This document shows, one piece after another, positions 1 through 7,935 of a DNA stretch of 64,000 nt. The DNA is from Anaerobacterium chartisolvens (lineage in GTDB: Bacteria > Bacillota > Clostridia > Acetivibrionales > DSM-27016), in contig NZ_QPJT01000005.1 in assembly GCF_003337415.1 (NCBI RefSeq), positions 1 through 64,000 on the forward strand, in the 5' to 3' direction. A program made the translations under genes and the position numbers. The notes under the pieces were generated by a model, which had not been told where the DNA came from, did no database searches, and was given only the letters and a program-made list of their open reading frames with translations. Every line of letters begins with the position of its first letter. The stretch's first letter is position 1.

Positions 1-423
1 TTATACACTAAAAATATTATTTTTTCAAGTGTTTTTGGAATAAAAAAAGCGCGTATTTGCGCCGATTTCCTGAGTTTTGTATGCTGGTTTCTCCTAAAAA
101 ATTATGGTGTTAAAGTCTAAAGACGGGAAAGTGCTGTATACGGGTTCACCCATACACAGCACACATATTTCTAAACCATGTGCAATACAGACGTACATAC
201 AAAATCATAAACACCTCCTTGCTATAAAAGGAAAAAGGCTTTATAATAATGTATGTGCGGTACAGCTTGCGTATATTATATCTTCTTTATGCTGGAAGGG
301 CAAGATGTTTTTATACAAAAGTGGAAAAAACTTTATGTAAAATATTTAATAAATTAGAATGGTGAAAAATAGTTAATATAATATGTATGTGAAAAATAAA
401 TATGAGGCATAATAAGAAACAGC
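1..423. other. AT-rich region without a convincing gene
   Basis: I see no gene I can support here. An open frame at 104-340 has no ribosome binding site and no recognisable family. An imperfect 15-bp inverted repeat lies at 131-145/148-162 but has no T-run after it. The stretch leads into the consensus promoter of the type III antitoxin RNA at 424-452. Confidence 0.5.
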
Positions 424-452
424 TTGACATTATATGGTATATGCATTATAAT
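424..452 (+). promoter_or_regulatory. Consensus sigma-A promoter of the antitoxin RNA
   Basis: TTGACA (424-429) and TATAAT (447-452) are separated by exactly 17 bp, a perfect housekeeping promoter. The predicted start point is at about 459-461, which is where the first tandem repeat begins. This strong promoter directly feeds the repeat RNA, as in known type III toxin-antitoxin loci. Confidence 0.85.
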
Positions 453-460
453 TATATTAA

Positions 461-559
461 GAGGTTACGAATCCTATCAAAATCGTATTAATAGAGGTTA
501 CGAATCCTATCAAAATCGTATTAATAGAGGTTACGAATCCTATCAAAATCGTATTAATA
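461..559 (+). repeat. Three perfect 33-bp tandem repeats
   Basis: Units at 461-493, 494-526 and 527-559 are identical. Each begins GAGGTTACGAATCC and ends CGTATTAATA. There are no spacers, so this is not a CRISPR array. An open frame across them would encode an 11-residue repeat, but the promoter and terminator placement argue for RNA function. Confidence 0.95.
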
Positions 560-590
560 AAATGGACTCGTTAAGGAGTCCATTTTATTT
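559..590 (+). terminator. Intrinsic terminator between antitoxin and toxin
   Basis: An 11-bp stem AAAATGGACTC (559-569) / GAGTCCATTTT (576-586) with a 6-nt loop runs into a TTTTATTTT tract. It sits between the repeats and the toxin ribosome binding site. In known type III systems a leaky terminator at this place sets the antitoxin:toxin ratio. Confidence 0.9.
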
Positions 591-605
591 TGCAAAGAGG
601 GGCAA

Positions 606-1188
606 ATGGCGATATGGTGGAAAGTTCCAAATGATACTTATTTAAATTATCTGAGAAATAATTATGAAAAAAGAATACCATATTCAGATTACGGAGACGA
701 TAAATTCAAACCGTTTTTTTGGGTCTTTGTTTGAGAACGGTGACATGGAATATATATCTCAAGTATCTCATCCTCAAGACAGGCATTTAAAATTAAAACA
801 ACAGGTAGATTTTTATAAAATCTATAATCCTGAAGATGGAAGATTGATGTGTGTAATAAATCTAAACTATATGTTTCCAATACATAAGTCTTTGTTAATT
901 GATTTAGAATATAAGAATATAGAAAATTACAGGACATTTACAAGTGATATAGCAAAAAGTAAGTACATTGATTTATTAAATATAGAAATAAAGGCAATTA
1001 ATAGACTTCCTATTATTACGAGTGCTATAAAGATTTATGAGAATAAATATAGATATCCAAATGATAGGGTATCACAAAGATGTTTTGATTTTAAAAGGTT
1101 AGAGCAGGCTTGTATTGAGTATAAAGCATTAAAAGAAAAAATGGAAGCTCAGGAGCAAGCCGCGATTGGGAAAGAAGAAAAAATTTAA
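606..1188 (+). pseudogene. Type III toxin, ToxN/AbiQ-like endoribonuclease, frameshifted
   Basis: The start at ATG 606 is preceded by AGAGGGG (596-602) and begins MAIWWKVPNDTYLNYL. This frame continues to KFKPFF and then hits a stop at 729-731. The rest of the protein is in the next frame, read from inside the T7 run at 714-720. Removing one T joins KPFF to GSLFENGDMEY and gives a 193-residue protein. Family features in the second part are ISQVSHPQDRH (the ToxN active-site loop, usually TSPK or SSPKPKH) and LMCVINLNYMFPI, which matches the conserved INLxxMIP strand. The family cuts mRNA in A-rich sites and aborts phage infection. I assign it from memory of ToxN, AbiQ and CptN sequences. An alternative start at ATG 664 would lose the conserved N-terminus. 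The break may be real inactivation, a base-calling error in a homopolymer, or slippage-controlled expression. Confidence 0.8.
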
Positions 1189-1348
1189 TTATTGCATATT
1201 GCGGAGAATGCTCGTTATAATCATTAGATTAAAAAGATTTTGAACACGTTCTTAGCCCTTAAACAAAAACTTCTACTAAAGGGTCTTAAACATTTCAAAT
1301 TCCTAAGAATGTCTAATTATTACAAAAAAGTTACATGTGCCTAATATA

Positions 1349-1377
1349 TTGACAGTATATGCAAGTAATGGTATGCT
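1349..1377 (+). promoter_or_regulatory. Promoter for the small secreted protein
   Basis: TTGACA (1349-1354), a 17-bp spacer and TATGCT (1372-1377). It lies 65 bp upstream of the likely start of the 1442 gene. The remainder of 1189-1441 shows only a weak CCCTT/AAGGG hairpin near 1256-1284. Confidence 0.6.
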
Positions 1378-1441
1378 CAGTCATGTACTAAACACTGCAG
1401 TAGTTTATAAAAAATAAAAATAATTTACAGAGGTATAATTT

Positions 1442-1819
1442 ATAAAGTTAAAATTTTTAGCAGGAATAGGTGCATTGATTGGTTGTATGATAATATCTTC
1501 GGTGTGTGCTTTTGCTGCCTCAAGTACGAGTGGATATTGCGGCAATATCAGGTGTACTGGTTCTTTATCATTTGGTACTAACAGAGCAACTGCGACAACC
1601 ACGGCAGTATCATCTTCAGTTGCTTGTACTGCTAGTGTTACGTATAAGTATCAATTTGGTTCAATGATTTACGAAGAAAGCGCAGAAAATACTTATCCGT
1701 CATCATCAGTAACTGCAACAGCGATTGCTGGTTTAGTACCGGCACAAAATATTAGTGCTATAGGAACACATTATGTTTACGCCAGTGGAAGTACCTGGTA
1801 CGGATATACAAGTATATGA
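1442..1819 (+). CDS. Small secreted protein of unknown function, apparent ATA start
   Basis: From ATA at 1442 the frame reads as a classical signal peptide: a KLK n-region, a hydrophobic core FLAGIGALIGCMIISSV and a cleavage site near AFA|ASS. AGAGG at 1429-1433 is correctly spaced for 1442. No ATG, GTG or TTG lies at that place; the first usable alternatives are TTG 1475 and ATG 1487, which would cut the signal peptide and have no ribosome binding site. The mature part is about 100 residues, rich in Ser, Thr and Ala, with three cysteines, and I recognise no family. It could be a secreted structural or bacteriocin-like peptide, but nothing shows this. The ATA may be a rare start or a mutated ATG. 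A terminator follows at 1847. Confidence 0.6.
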   Translation: MKLKFLAGIGALIGCMIISSVCAFAASSTSGYCGNIRCTGSLSFGTNRATATTTAVSSSVACTASVTYKYQFGSMIYEESAENTYPSSSVTATAIAGLVPAQNISAIGTHYVYASGSTWYGYTSI

Positions 1820-1846
1820 TAATGGCATAATATTGGTTATTTAAGG

Positions 1847-1884
1847 TTGACACCTCGTTCTTAATGAAACGGGGTGTCAATTTA
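1847..1884 (+). terminator. Intrinsic terminator
   Basis: A stem TTGACACCTCGTT (1847-1859) / AACGGGGTGTCAA (1868-1880) is followed by TTT. It ends the secreted-protein transcript and separates the AT-rich accessory part from the ABC exporter operon. Confidence 0.75.
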
Positions 1885-1906
1885 ACCCAAAAACAGGGGG
1901 ATTGGA

Positions 1907-3130
1907 ATGAAAAGCTTTAAAAACAGCCTTATTATAGCCTACCTGATAATTTGTGTGGCTTTATTGCCGGGATGCGCCGGAAAAAATATAACGGGAAACA
2001 CATATATAGAGGGACAGGATTTCCAGTACATGTATTTTACGCAGGGGAGGGTTCCAATGATGGCTGAATCTGAAAGCGGGTATTACTTTTTCAGCGGATT
2101 TTACCTGTACTATGCGGATAAGAAAACGATGAAGCCTGTTATATTATGCAATAAGCCCAATTGTTTGCATGACGCGGAAACCGACCCTCAAAAGGTTTAT
2201 AACTGTAATGCTTTTTTTCGAATGGTCAGTCCTTTTTTAGCATACTATGATGGAAGCCTCTATGTTACGTCAACCATATTCGGGAAGGGAAGAGAGGACT
2301 ATGAGCTTGTGAAGCTGTCGCAGGACGGGACAAGCAGAAAGTCTGTCCTGACATTTGATTCCCAGCCTGGGTCACTGGCGATTCACAGGGGAAAGGTCTA
2401 TTATGTGCAGAATGTGTATGACAAAAGCCTCCAGTCCTATTATAAAATAAGCGAGTTTGACTTAAAAAAATTTGGTGCAAAGCCCAGAGATATATATGCG
2501 GGCAAGCTTGAGGGAGGTCATATTCAGGATCTGAAATGCTATGGAGACAGCCTTTACTTCACCGAATATGCCCACACTGAGAAAATGATAACCACAAGGG
2601 CAATGCGCTATGATATTATAACAGGTAAAACTGCAAGGCTTTTTACCGACAACGATATGGAAATAGTATTGGATCCGGAAATTTATGATAATAAGTTATA
2701 TTACACTATGGAAATCTTGGAGGATGGCGTTGTAAAAGAAGGAGACACTTTTGTTTCCGATTTGAAGGGCGAGAACAGCCGCAAAAGCTTTAGTATAGAT
2801 AAGGACAGCATCATTTTAGCCGACCGCAAATACTTGTATGCAAATGACAATAGATTTTCGCTTGATGCAAAGCCAAGGGATCAGCAGGCACTCAGGATAC
2901 TGGACAGGGACGGAAAGTCTGTCGGCAGCATAAAAACAGGCCATATAGATAAGCACTTCTCCGTAATATGCGGGGGGGATTCCCATCTGTTTATTACAAC
3001 ATATACGGAGGACAAATTCCAAATCTTTTACGCTGACAAAAGCGAGTTTGGTACGGGCGAAATAGAATTAAAGCCGTTCTTCGAGATAGAGCAGGAACAT
3101 GCGAGACCGGGTATAGAGATAATACATTAA
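1907..3130 (+). CDS. Lipoprotein, propeller-like, associated with ABC exporter
   Basis: The 407-residue protein starts at ATG 1907 after a GGGGG ribosome binding site. It has a lipoprotein signal peptide with lipobox LPGC, so the lipidated Cys is near residue 23 and the protein should sit on the outer face of the membrane. The rest has repeated YYADK-, YYVQN- and LYFTEY-type strands typical of beta-propeller folds. A cysteine cluster VILCNKPNCLHDAET...CNAFF lies near residues 78-103; I have seen this motif in other clostridial lipoproteins but know no function. It is 20 bp upstream of an ABC ATPase and permease and is probably co-transcribed, so a role as the extracytoplasmic partner or sensor of that exporter is likely but inferred. 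Confidence 0.75.
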   Translation: MKSFKNSLIIAYLIICVALLPGCAGKNITGNTYIEGQDFQYMYFTQGRVPMMAESESGYYFFSGFYLYYADKKTMKPVILCNKPNCLHDAETDPQKVYNCNAFFRMVSPFLAYYDGSLYVTSTIFGKGREDYELVKLSQDGTSRKSVLTFDSQPGSLAIHRGKVYYVQNVYDKSLQSYYKISEFDLKKFGAKPRDIYAGKLEGGHIQDLKCYGDSLYFTEYAHTEKMITTRAMRYDIITGKTARLFTDNDMEIVLDPEIYDNKLYYTMEILEDGVVKEGDTFVSDLKGENSRKSFSIDKDSIILADRKYLYANDNRFSLDAKPRDQQALRILDRDGKSVGSIKTGHIDKHFSVICGGDSHLFITTYTEDKFQIFYADKSEFGTGEIELKPFFEIEQEHARPGIEIIH

Positions 3131-3150
3131 GCAAAAAGAGGGAGGAGCTT

Positions 3151-4053
3151 ATGGAGCTTGCAATTAAAAATGTTACCAAATCGTATAAGAATGGCAAAAG
3201 GAAGGCCCTTGACGGCTTCAGTGCCGTATTGACCCCCGGGGTATACGGGCTTTTGGGGCCGAACGGTGCGGGAAAGTCAACGCTTATGAATATAATAACC
3301 GATAATATAAAGGCCAGTGCGGGGTGCGTGGAGTTTGACGGTACGGATATTATAAAAATGGGAAAGGCCTTCAGGCGCATACTGGGATACATGCCCCAGC
3401 ATCAGGGAATATATGACGACTTTACTGCAAACCGCTTTTTGTGGTATATGTCGGCCCTGAAGGGACTGAAAAAAAAACAGGCAAAAGACAGGATAGAATA
3501 TGTGCTTGATCTGGTGAACCTGCGCGGTGACGCGCATAAGAGGCTGGGGGCGTTTTCCGGGGGTATGAAGCAGAGGATACTGATAGCGCAGGCTTTGCTG
3601 AACGACCCTAAGGTGCTAATTCTGGACGAGCCGACTGCGGGCTTAGACCCTAAGGAGAGGGTGCGCATACGCAATTTCATAAGCGAGATTGCGCTCGACA
3701 AGATAGTCATATTCGCCACGCATGTGGTATCCGATATAGAATACGCCGCAAAGGAGGTTATTTTCCTCAGGCAGGGCAGTCTTATATTACAGGACAGGCC
3801 GTCTGACATATTGTCTCAAATGAAGGATAAGGTGTGGCAGGTTCACGTACCTGTTGAAGAATTATGCCGCGTGCAGGAGAAATATACTGTAAGCAGCATC
3901 GTAGGTGAGCAGGATGGTATCGCCGCGGTGAAAACAGTGGGAGACCAATGCCCTGAAGGACTTGATTCAAAGCCCGCACTTCCAACCCTTGAGGACATTT
4001 ACCTTTATATGTTCAAGGACGACGGCGCAATTAACGGCAGCACAGCATCATAG
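3151..4053 (+). CDS. ABC transporter ATP-binding protein
   Basis: A 300-residue ABC ATPase of the ABC-2 exporter type (DrrA/CcmA-like). Visible motifs are Walker A GPNGAGKST, a Q-loop region at YMPQHQ, signature FSGGMKQR, Walker B LILDEPTAGLDP and the H-loop in ATHVV. The C-terminal ~80 residues form the extra domain usual for this subgroup. ATG 3151 has GGAGG upstream. It sits between the lipoprotein and an 819-residue permease and should power export by that permease. The substrate is unknown. Confidence 0.9.
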   Translation: MELAIKNVTKSYKNGKRKALDGFSAVLTPGVYGLLGPNGAGKSTLMNIITDNIKASAGCVEFDGTDIIKMGKAFRRILGYMPQHQGIYDDFTANRFLWYMSALKGLKKKQAKDRIEYVLDLVNLRGDAHKRLGAFSGGMKQRILIAQALLNDPKVLILDEPTAGLDPKERVRIRNFISEIALDKIVIFATHVVSDIEYAAKEVIFLRQGSLILQDRPSDILSQMKDKVWQVHVPVEELCRVQEKYTVSSIVGEQDGIAAVKTVGDQCPEGLDSKPALPTLEDIYLYMFKDDGAINGSTAS

Positions 4054-4070
4054 AAAGCGGGGATGGAATT

Positions 4071-6530
4071 TTGAGCATACTTAAATATGAATTTTACAAG
4101 ATAATGTGCAAGAAGCTGCTTCTGCTCCTGATCTTGGCATTATTCCTTGTGAACGGCTACATGTATATAAATGAGCATACAAATGACGGAGCCCTGACGC
4201 CGGAGGTATATTACAGCTTGGAAAAGGAGTATGCCGGACTGCCGCCGGATCAAGCTGTTTCAAGGCTGGCGCAGGAGGAGGGCGAGCTGTCGGCACTGGG
4301 CTTCATCAGGTACTTCAGGTCAAAGGAAATGCAGGAGGAGCTGGTAAAGGAGCAAATCAGCCCTATGCTGGAGCAATTGGAAAAGCCCCTTTCATATGAA
4401 GGGCTTATCGCAAAGTATAAAGACAGCAGGTACATGAACGACGGCGAGCTTTTAAATGACTATTGCTATTCTCTTTCTCTGTTGAAGGAGAAACTGCAAT
4501 ACATCAAAGACTATCCCGGCTTTATAGATTCTATGGAGGAAAAAGCCAGAGAAATGCAAAGCGTTTCAATCTTTAATAAGCCCGGAACCTTTTCCTATAG
4601 AAATACGGTGAAAACTCCAGGGGATTTTGAGCACTTAAAGGGTATAAAGCTCAAGCCAGGAGACCAAAAGGGAATTGTTACATCTACAAAATTTGGAATG
4701 ACCGACATTGTCATTATTGCATTGATATTTTTATTATGTATTTATCTTTTCCTGCATGAGAAGGAGAACGGCCTTATCAATCTGATGAAGGCTTGTGAAA
4801 ATGGGCGCATACCTGTTATTTTATCCAAGCTTGCCGTTCTTGCACTGGCAGCCGCGGCGCTTTCAGCTGTATTTTACGGTAGTGTATTAATACTTGGAAG
4901 CAGGCTTTACGGCTTTGGAGATGGTTCCCGCTATGTACAGTCCATGAGCGCCTTCAGGGATTGCAGTCTTTTGCTTACTGTGAAGGAATACATTATTCTT
5001 TTTATTTTTACAAAGGTACTTACGGCGGTGCTTACTTCCCTTGTTTTTGCAATGCTTTTTAATGTCCTGTCAAATGCAAAAGCCATATACATAGGGCTGG
5101 GACTGTTTATGGGCGCAAGCTATATGTGCTATGCGTTTATCCATCCTGCGTCCTATATTAATGTATTTAAGTATTTAAATATATTTGCATTTTTTAATGT
5201 GTTCGGACTGTACGGCGAGTATACAAACATTAATCTTTTCGGGTTTCCCGTAAGCACCGTTTTTGCTTCGCTGCTTGTATTTTTGATAATCTCGCCCACG
5301 GCGTGTCTTATAAATATATTTGCGTATTCAAGGCTTTACACCGGCCCGGGAGGTATGCTTGACATGCTTTTAAACAAGCTTTCTTTAAAGCGCGCAAGGC
5401 TTTCCGGCAATACTAGCCTTTTCCGGCACGAGGCTTATAAGGTGTTTATCGCGGGAAAGGTGTATCTGGTAATATTAATAGCTCTGGTTATATCATATGG
5501 AAATATCGACTTTACGCCCTTACTGATGGGGCAGGATGTCGCCGTATACAAGTCATATGTTGACTCCATGGCAGGCGGGATTACCCCCGAAAAGACGGAG
5601 AGGATTAAAGCGGAGCGGAAGCGGTTTGATGATATCCCATTAGAGATTGAAAAGCTTAACATATCCTTTAAGAACGGTGCTATAACCGGGCAGGAGCTGT
5701 CTTACAAGCTGAGGGAAATAACACTGTTTGCCGAAATGCGGCAGGGGTTTGACAGGCTGGAAAACCAGTATCAATACCTTGTGGATTTAAAGAAGGACAG
5801 CAACATCAACGGAAGCTTTGTTTGTGAATTGTCGTCAGACTATATATTCAATAATAAGACCAGAGACTTATTCAATGGGCTGTTGTACTGCATTTTGCTC
5901 ATACTTTGCATCAGCAATATTTTTCCCATGGACTATAGGAACGGCATGATTAATATTTTGAAATGCACCCGGCACGGAAGGCTGAAGCTGTTTGCATATA
6001 AAAGCCTTATAGGAGGTATAACTGCCTTAATTCTGCTCATTATTGTTTATTCGCCATATTATATAAATTTGCTTACGAAGTATGATATAAAGGACTGGTC
6101 GGCCCCTATCCAGAGCATACGCATCTTGGGCGGCGCAGATATAGACATAAGCATTTCAGGCTTCATAGTGCTGGCCAATTTGTTGCAGCTTGGGGGATGC
6201 CTTGCAATGACCGCGTTTATTCTTCTGATTTCACAGCTTGTGAAAAAGCAATCCTTTTGCATATTTGCAGCAACAGTTTTATTCGGGTTCCCGTTTTTAA
6301 TGGGCTTAATGGGCATGTCCTCTGTAAATTCATTTACTCTCAACACAAGCTTTCTATTATTTTCTTCGTTTGCGGGGGCTGCAGCCTTCGGAGGGCTGAC
6401 GGTTTATTTTACAGTGCTGGGGATTTTAGCCGCATTAGCTGTGGCCTGGGGAGGGTGTATATATAACGGAAATGAGTTCAAGACGCATAAGCTGAAAGGC
6501 AATTCAACAGCGGCGGAATTGAGGGGATAA
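4071..6530 (+). CDS. ABC-2 type permease, large two-half protein
   Basis: An 819-residue membrane protein starting at TTG 4071, with GCGGGGATGG just upstream. It has two similar halves. Each begins with one membrane helix, then a soluble extracytoplasmic stretch of about 150 residues containing EE/KEK-rich helices, then about five helices. Halves start near residues 1 and 450. This layout equals two ABC-2 permease units fused in tandem. It follows the ATPase by 17 bp and so completes the exporter. Related permeases export lantibiotics or mediate resistance, but no biosynthetic gene is close, so the cargo is unknown. Confidence 0.8.
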   Translation: MSILKYEFYKIMCKKLLLLLILALFLVNGYMYINEHTNDGALTPEVYYSLEKEYAGLPPDQAVSRLAQEEGELSALGFIRYFRSKEMQEELVKEQISPMLEQLEKPLSYEGLIAKYKDSRYMNDGELLNDYCYSLSLLKEKLQYIKDYPGFIDSMEEKAREMQSVSIFNKPGTFSYRNTVKTPGDFEHLKGIKLKPGDQKGIVTSTKFGMTDIVIIALIFLLCIYLFLHEKENGLINLMKACENGRIPVILSKLAVLALAAAALSAVFYGSVLILGSRLYGFGDGSRYVQSMSAFRDCSLLLTVKEYIILFIFTKVLTAVLTSLVFAMLFNVLSNAKAIYIGLGLFMGASYMCYAFIHPASYINVFKYLNIFAFFNVFGLYGEYTNINLFGFPVSTVFASLLVFLIISPTACLINIFAYSRLYTGPGGMLDMLLNKLSLKRARLSGNTSLFRHEAYKVFIAGKVYLVILIALVISYGNIDFTPLLMGQDVAVYKSYVDSMAGGITPEKTERIKAERKRFDDIPLEIEKLNISFKNGAITGQELSYKLREITLFAEMRQGFDRLENQYQYLVDLKKDSNINGSFVCELSSDYIFNNKTRDLFNGLLYCILLILCISNIFPMDYRNGMINILKCTRHGRLKLFAYKSLIGGITALILLIIVYSPYYINLLTKYDIKDWSAPIQSIRILGGADIDISISGFIVLANLLQLGGCLAMTAFILLISQLVKKQSFCIFAATVLFGFPFLMGLMGMSSVNSFTLNTSFLLFSSFAGAAAFGGLTVYFTVLGILAALAVAWGGCIYNGNEFKTHKLKGNSTAAELRG

Positions 6531-6840
6531 TAAAAGGGCGGTAGTTATTTGCTGCTGCCCTTCATATAGCTGTTTATATCCGTCCATCAGGGAAGCGGGT
6601 TTTATACCATGTTCATTTTCAATAACTACAATATGGTTTTTGATATCTATAATTTTATGGGAATTAAATCATTATTTTTTCTAGCTTTCACACGATTGGA
6701 ATTTTTCTCATATTCTTCTTTTATACTTTTTTTAGTTACGGTCATACTATTCACGTGGGATTACATAATGCAAATCCATTTTGCTTCGTAATTTGAAACT
6801 TTGTGGCATTTGTTTGTCAAGCGTGCGCGGAGGGCTGGAA
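6531..6840. other. Intergenic region with a hairpin
   Basis: A GC-rich hairpin AAGGGCGGTAG / CTGCTGCCCTT (about 6534-6562) lies just after the permease stop. It has no clear T-run, so it is a weak terminator candidate. The rest is AT-rich; a 60-codon frame at 6609-6791 has no ribosome binding site and I do not accept it. Confidence 0.45.
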
Positions 6841-7935
6841 ATGATTAAGCTAAAGAGAAAAACAGCATTGCTTTTATTACTGTCGGTGTCAATAAGCTCG
6901 GTGCTTTTGAGCTCCACGGGCGTTGCTTTTGCGGGCAATGCCTTCTCAAAAGAAAGTGCTTTTAATATAGGCAGGTTCACAGGCAGAGGAGGCATCAAGA
7001 ATGGCAATCCCAAGGATACGCCAAGGAGTAATTATGATTTTACGTATGCGTGGGAATCGGACACGCAGTACTACAATTCAAATGATTTGTGGAACAAGCA
7101 TCAGATAAACATTCACAACTGGCTTGTTTCCAACAGGGACAGGATGAATATCAGATATTTGTTCCATACCGGCGATATTGTGGATGACAGCAGGGAGGCG
7201 AGGCAGTGGGAAAACGCGGACCCGGCATACAGAATACTGGATGAGGCGGGGCTGCCCTACGGAGTTCTGGCGGGAAACCATGATGTGGCGCACGGAGCCT
7301 TTGACTATACCGGCTATTGCAAGTATTTCGGAGAGCGACGGTATCGGCATAATCCCTGGTACGGAGGCAGCTACAAAAATAATAAGGGACATTATGATTT
7401 GATATCGGCGGGAGGTATTGATTTTATTATGGTATATATGGGCTGGGGAATAGGAGACAGCGAGATTGACTGGATAAACAGCGTACTTGAAAGGTATCCC
7501 CGCCACAGGGCAATGCTCTGCCTTCATGAGTATTTGACGCTGCCCTCCATAGGAGGCTTCAGGGAGGAGTCCCGAAGGGTATATAACGAAGTGGTGAAGC
7601 CTAACTCAAATGTTTTTATGGTGCTGTCGGGCCATTATTATTGCGCAAACAGAAGGGCGGATCAGATAGATGACAATGGAGACGGAGTTCCCGACCGCAC
7701 GGTGCATCAGCTCCTGTTCGATTATCAGGACGCGGAGGAGGGCGGACAGGGCTATATAAGGCTTATGCATTTTGACCTCAAGGGAGAAAGAATAATAGTG
7801 CGTGCATATTCGCCTTCCCTGAACGATTATTGCCTTGACTGCAAGGACATTCCTTCAGAGGAGGAAGAGTTTGATCTGCCCTTTCCGTCGAGGCCTATCC
7901 GGCACAGCTTGCCTCCTTCATCCGTGCTGCAGTAA
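6841..7935 (+). CDS. Secreted calcineurin-like metallophosphoesterase
   Basis: ATG 6841 is chosen over an upstream in-frame start because GGAGG lies at 6829-6833 and the protein then begins with a normal signal peptide ending near VAFA. The 364-residue product has metallophosphoesterase motifs in order: SDTQYY (in place of the usual DxH), HTGDIVDD, GNHD, CLHE and LSGHYY. These bind two metal ions in the family, which hydrolyses phosphomono- or diesters. It should act outside the cell. The substrate is not evident. The last ~36 codons overlap the 3' end of the convergent kinase gene, so the C-terminal tail is the antisense reading of the kinase propeller. The DxQ variant of the first motif is known in secreted members of this family. 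Confidence 0.85.
   Translation: MIKLKRKTALLLLLSVSISSVLLSSTGVAFAGNAFSKESAFNIGRFTGRGGIKNGNPKDTPRSNYDFTYAWESDTQYYNSNDLWNKHQINIHNWLVSNRDRMNIRYLFHTGDIVDDSREARQWENADPAYRILDEAGLPYGVLAGNHDVAHGAFDYTGYCKYFGERRYRHNPWYGGSYKNNKGHYDLISAGGIDFIMVYMGWGIGDSEIDWINSVLERYPRHRAMLCLHEYLTLPSIGGFREESRRVYNEVVKPNSNVFMVLSGHYYCANRRADQIDDNGDGVPDRTVHQLLFDYQDAEEGGQGYIRLMHFDLKGERIIVRAYSPSLNDYCLDCKDIPSEEEEFDLPFPSRPIRHSLPPSSVLQ

Larger units (their letters stand above)
459..590 (+). ncRNA. Type III antitoxin RNA (ToxI-like), three pseudoknot repeats
   Basis: Promoter, three 33-bp tandem repeats and an intrinsic terminator together define a transcript of about 130 nt just upstream of a ToxN/AbiQ-like toxin gene. This is the textbook type III layout, where the antitoxin is a repeat RNA cut by the toxin into single-repeat units that bind and inhibit it. 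In each unit AGG can pair with CCT (462-464/473-475 in unit 1) and TACGA with TCGTA (466-470/483-487). The strands interleave, which gives an H-type pseudoknot, the fold known for ToxI RNAs. The terminator lets most transcripts stop before the toxin, so antitoxin exceeds toxin mRNA. The pseudoknot and the cutting are inference; the repeats, promoter and terminator are visible. Confidence 0.85.

Noticed and set aside
43-65. Minus-strand terminator GCGC hairpin with T-run
   Set aside because: The stem is only four base pairs and no minus-strand gene lies to its right.
104-340. 78-codon frame near the left edge
   Set aside because: No ribosome binding site, no family, unusual composition.
461-559. 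Possible CRISPR array
   Set aside because: The 33-bp units are directly adjacent without spacers and there are only three; promoter, terminator and a downstream toxin gene explain them better.
424-645. Open frame encoding an 11-residue peptide repeat
   Set aside because: It has no ribosome binding site, begins inside the promoter and runs through the terminator. The 33-bp unit length keeps the frame open by chance.
6609-6791. 60-codon hydrophobic frame
   Set aside because: No ribosome binding site; AT-rich DNA readily gives Phe/Ile/Leu-rich frames.
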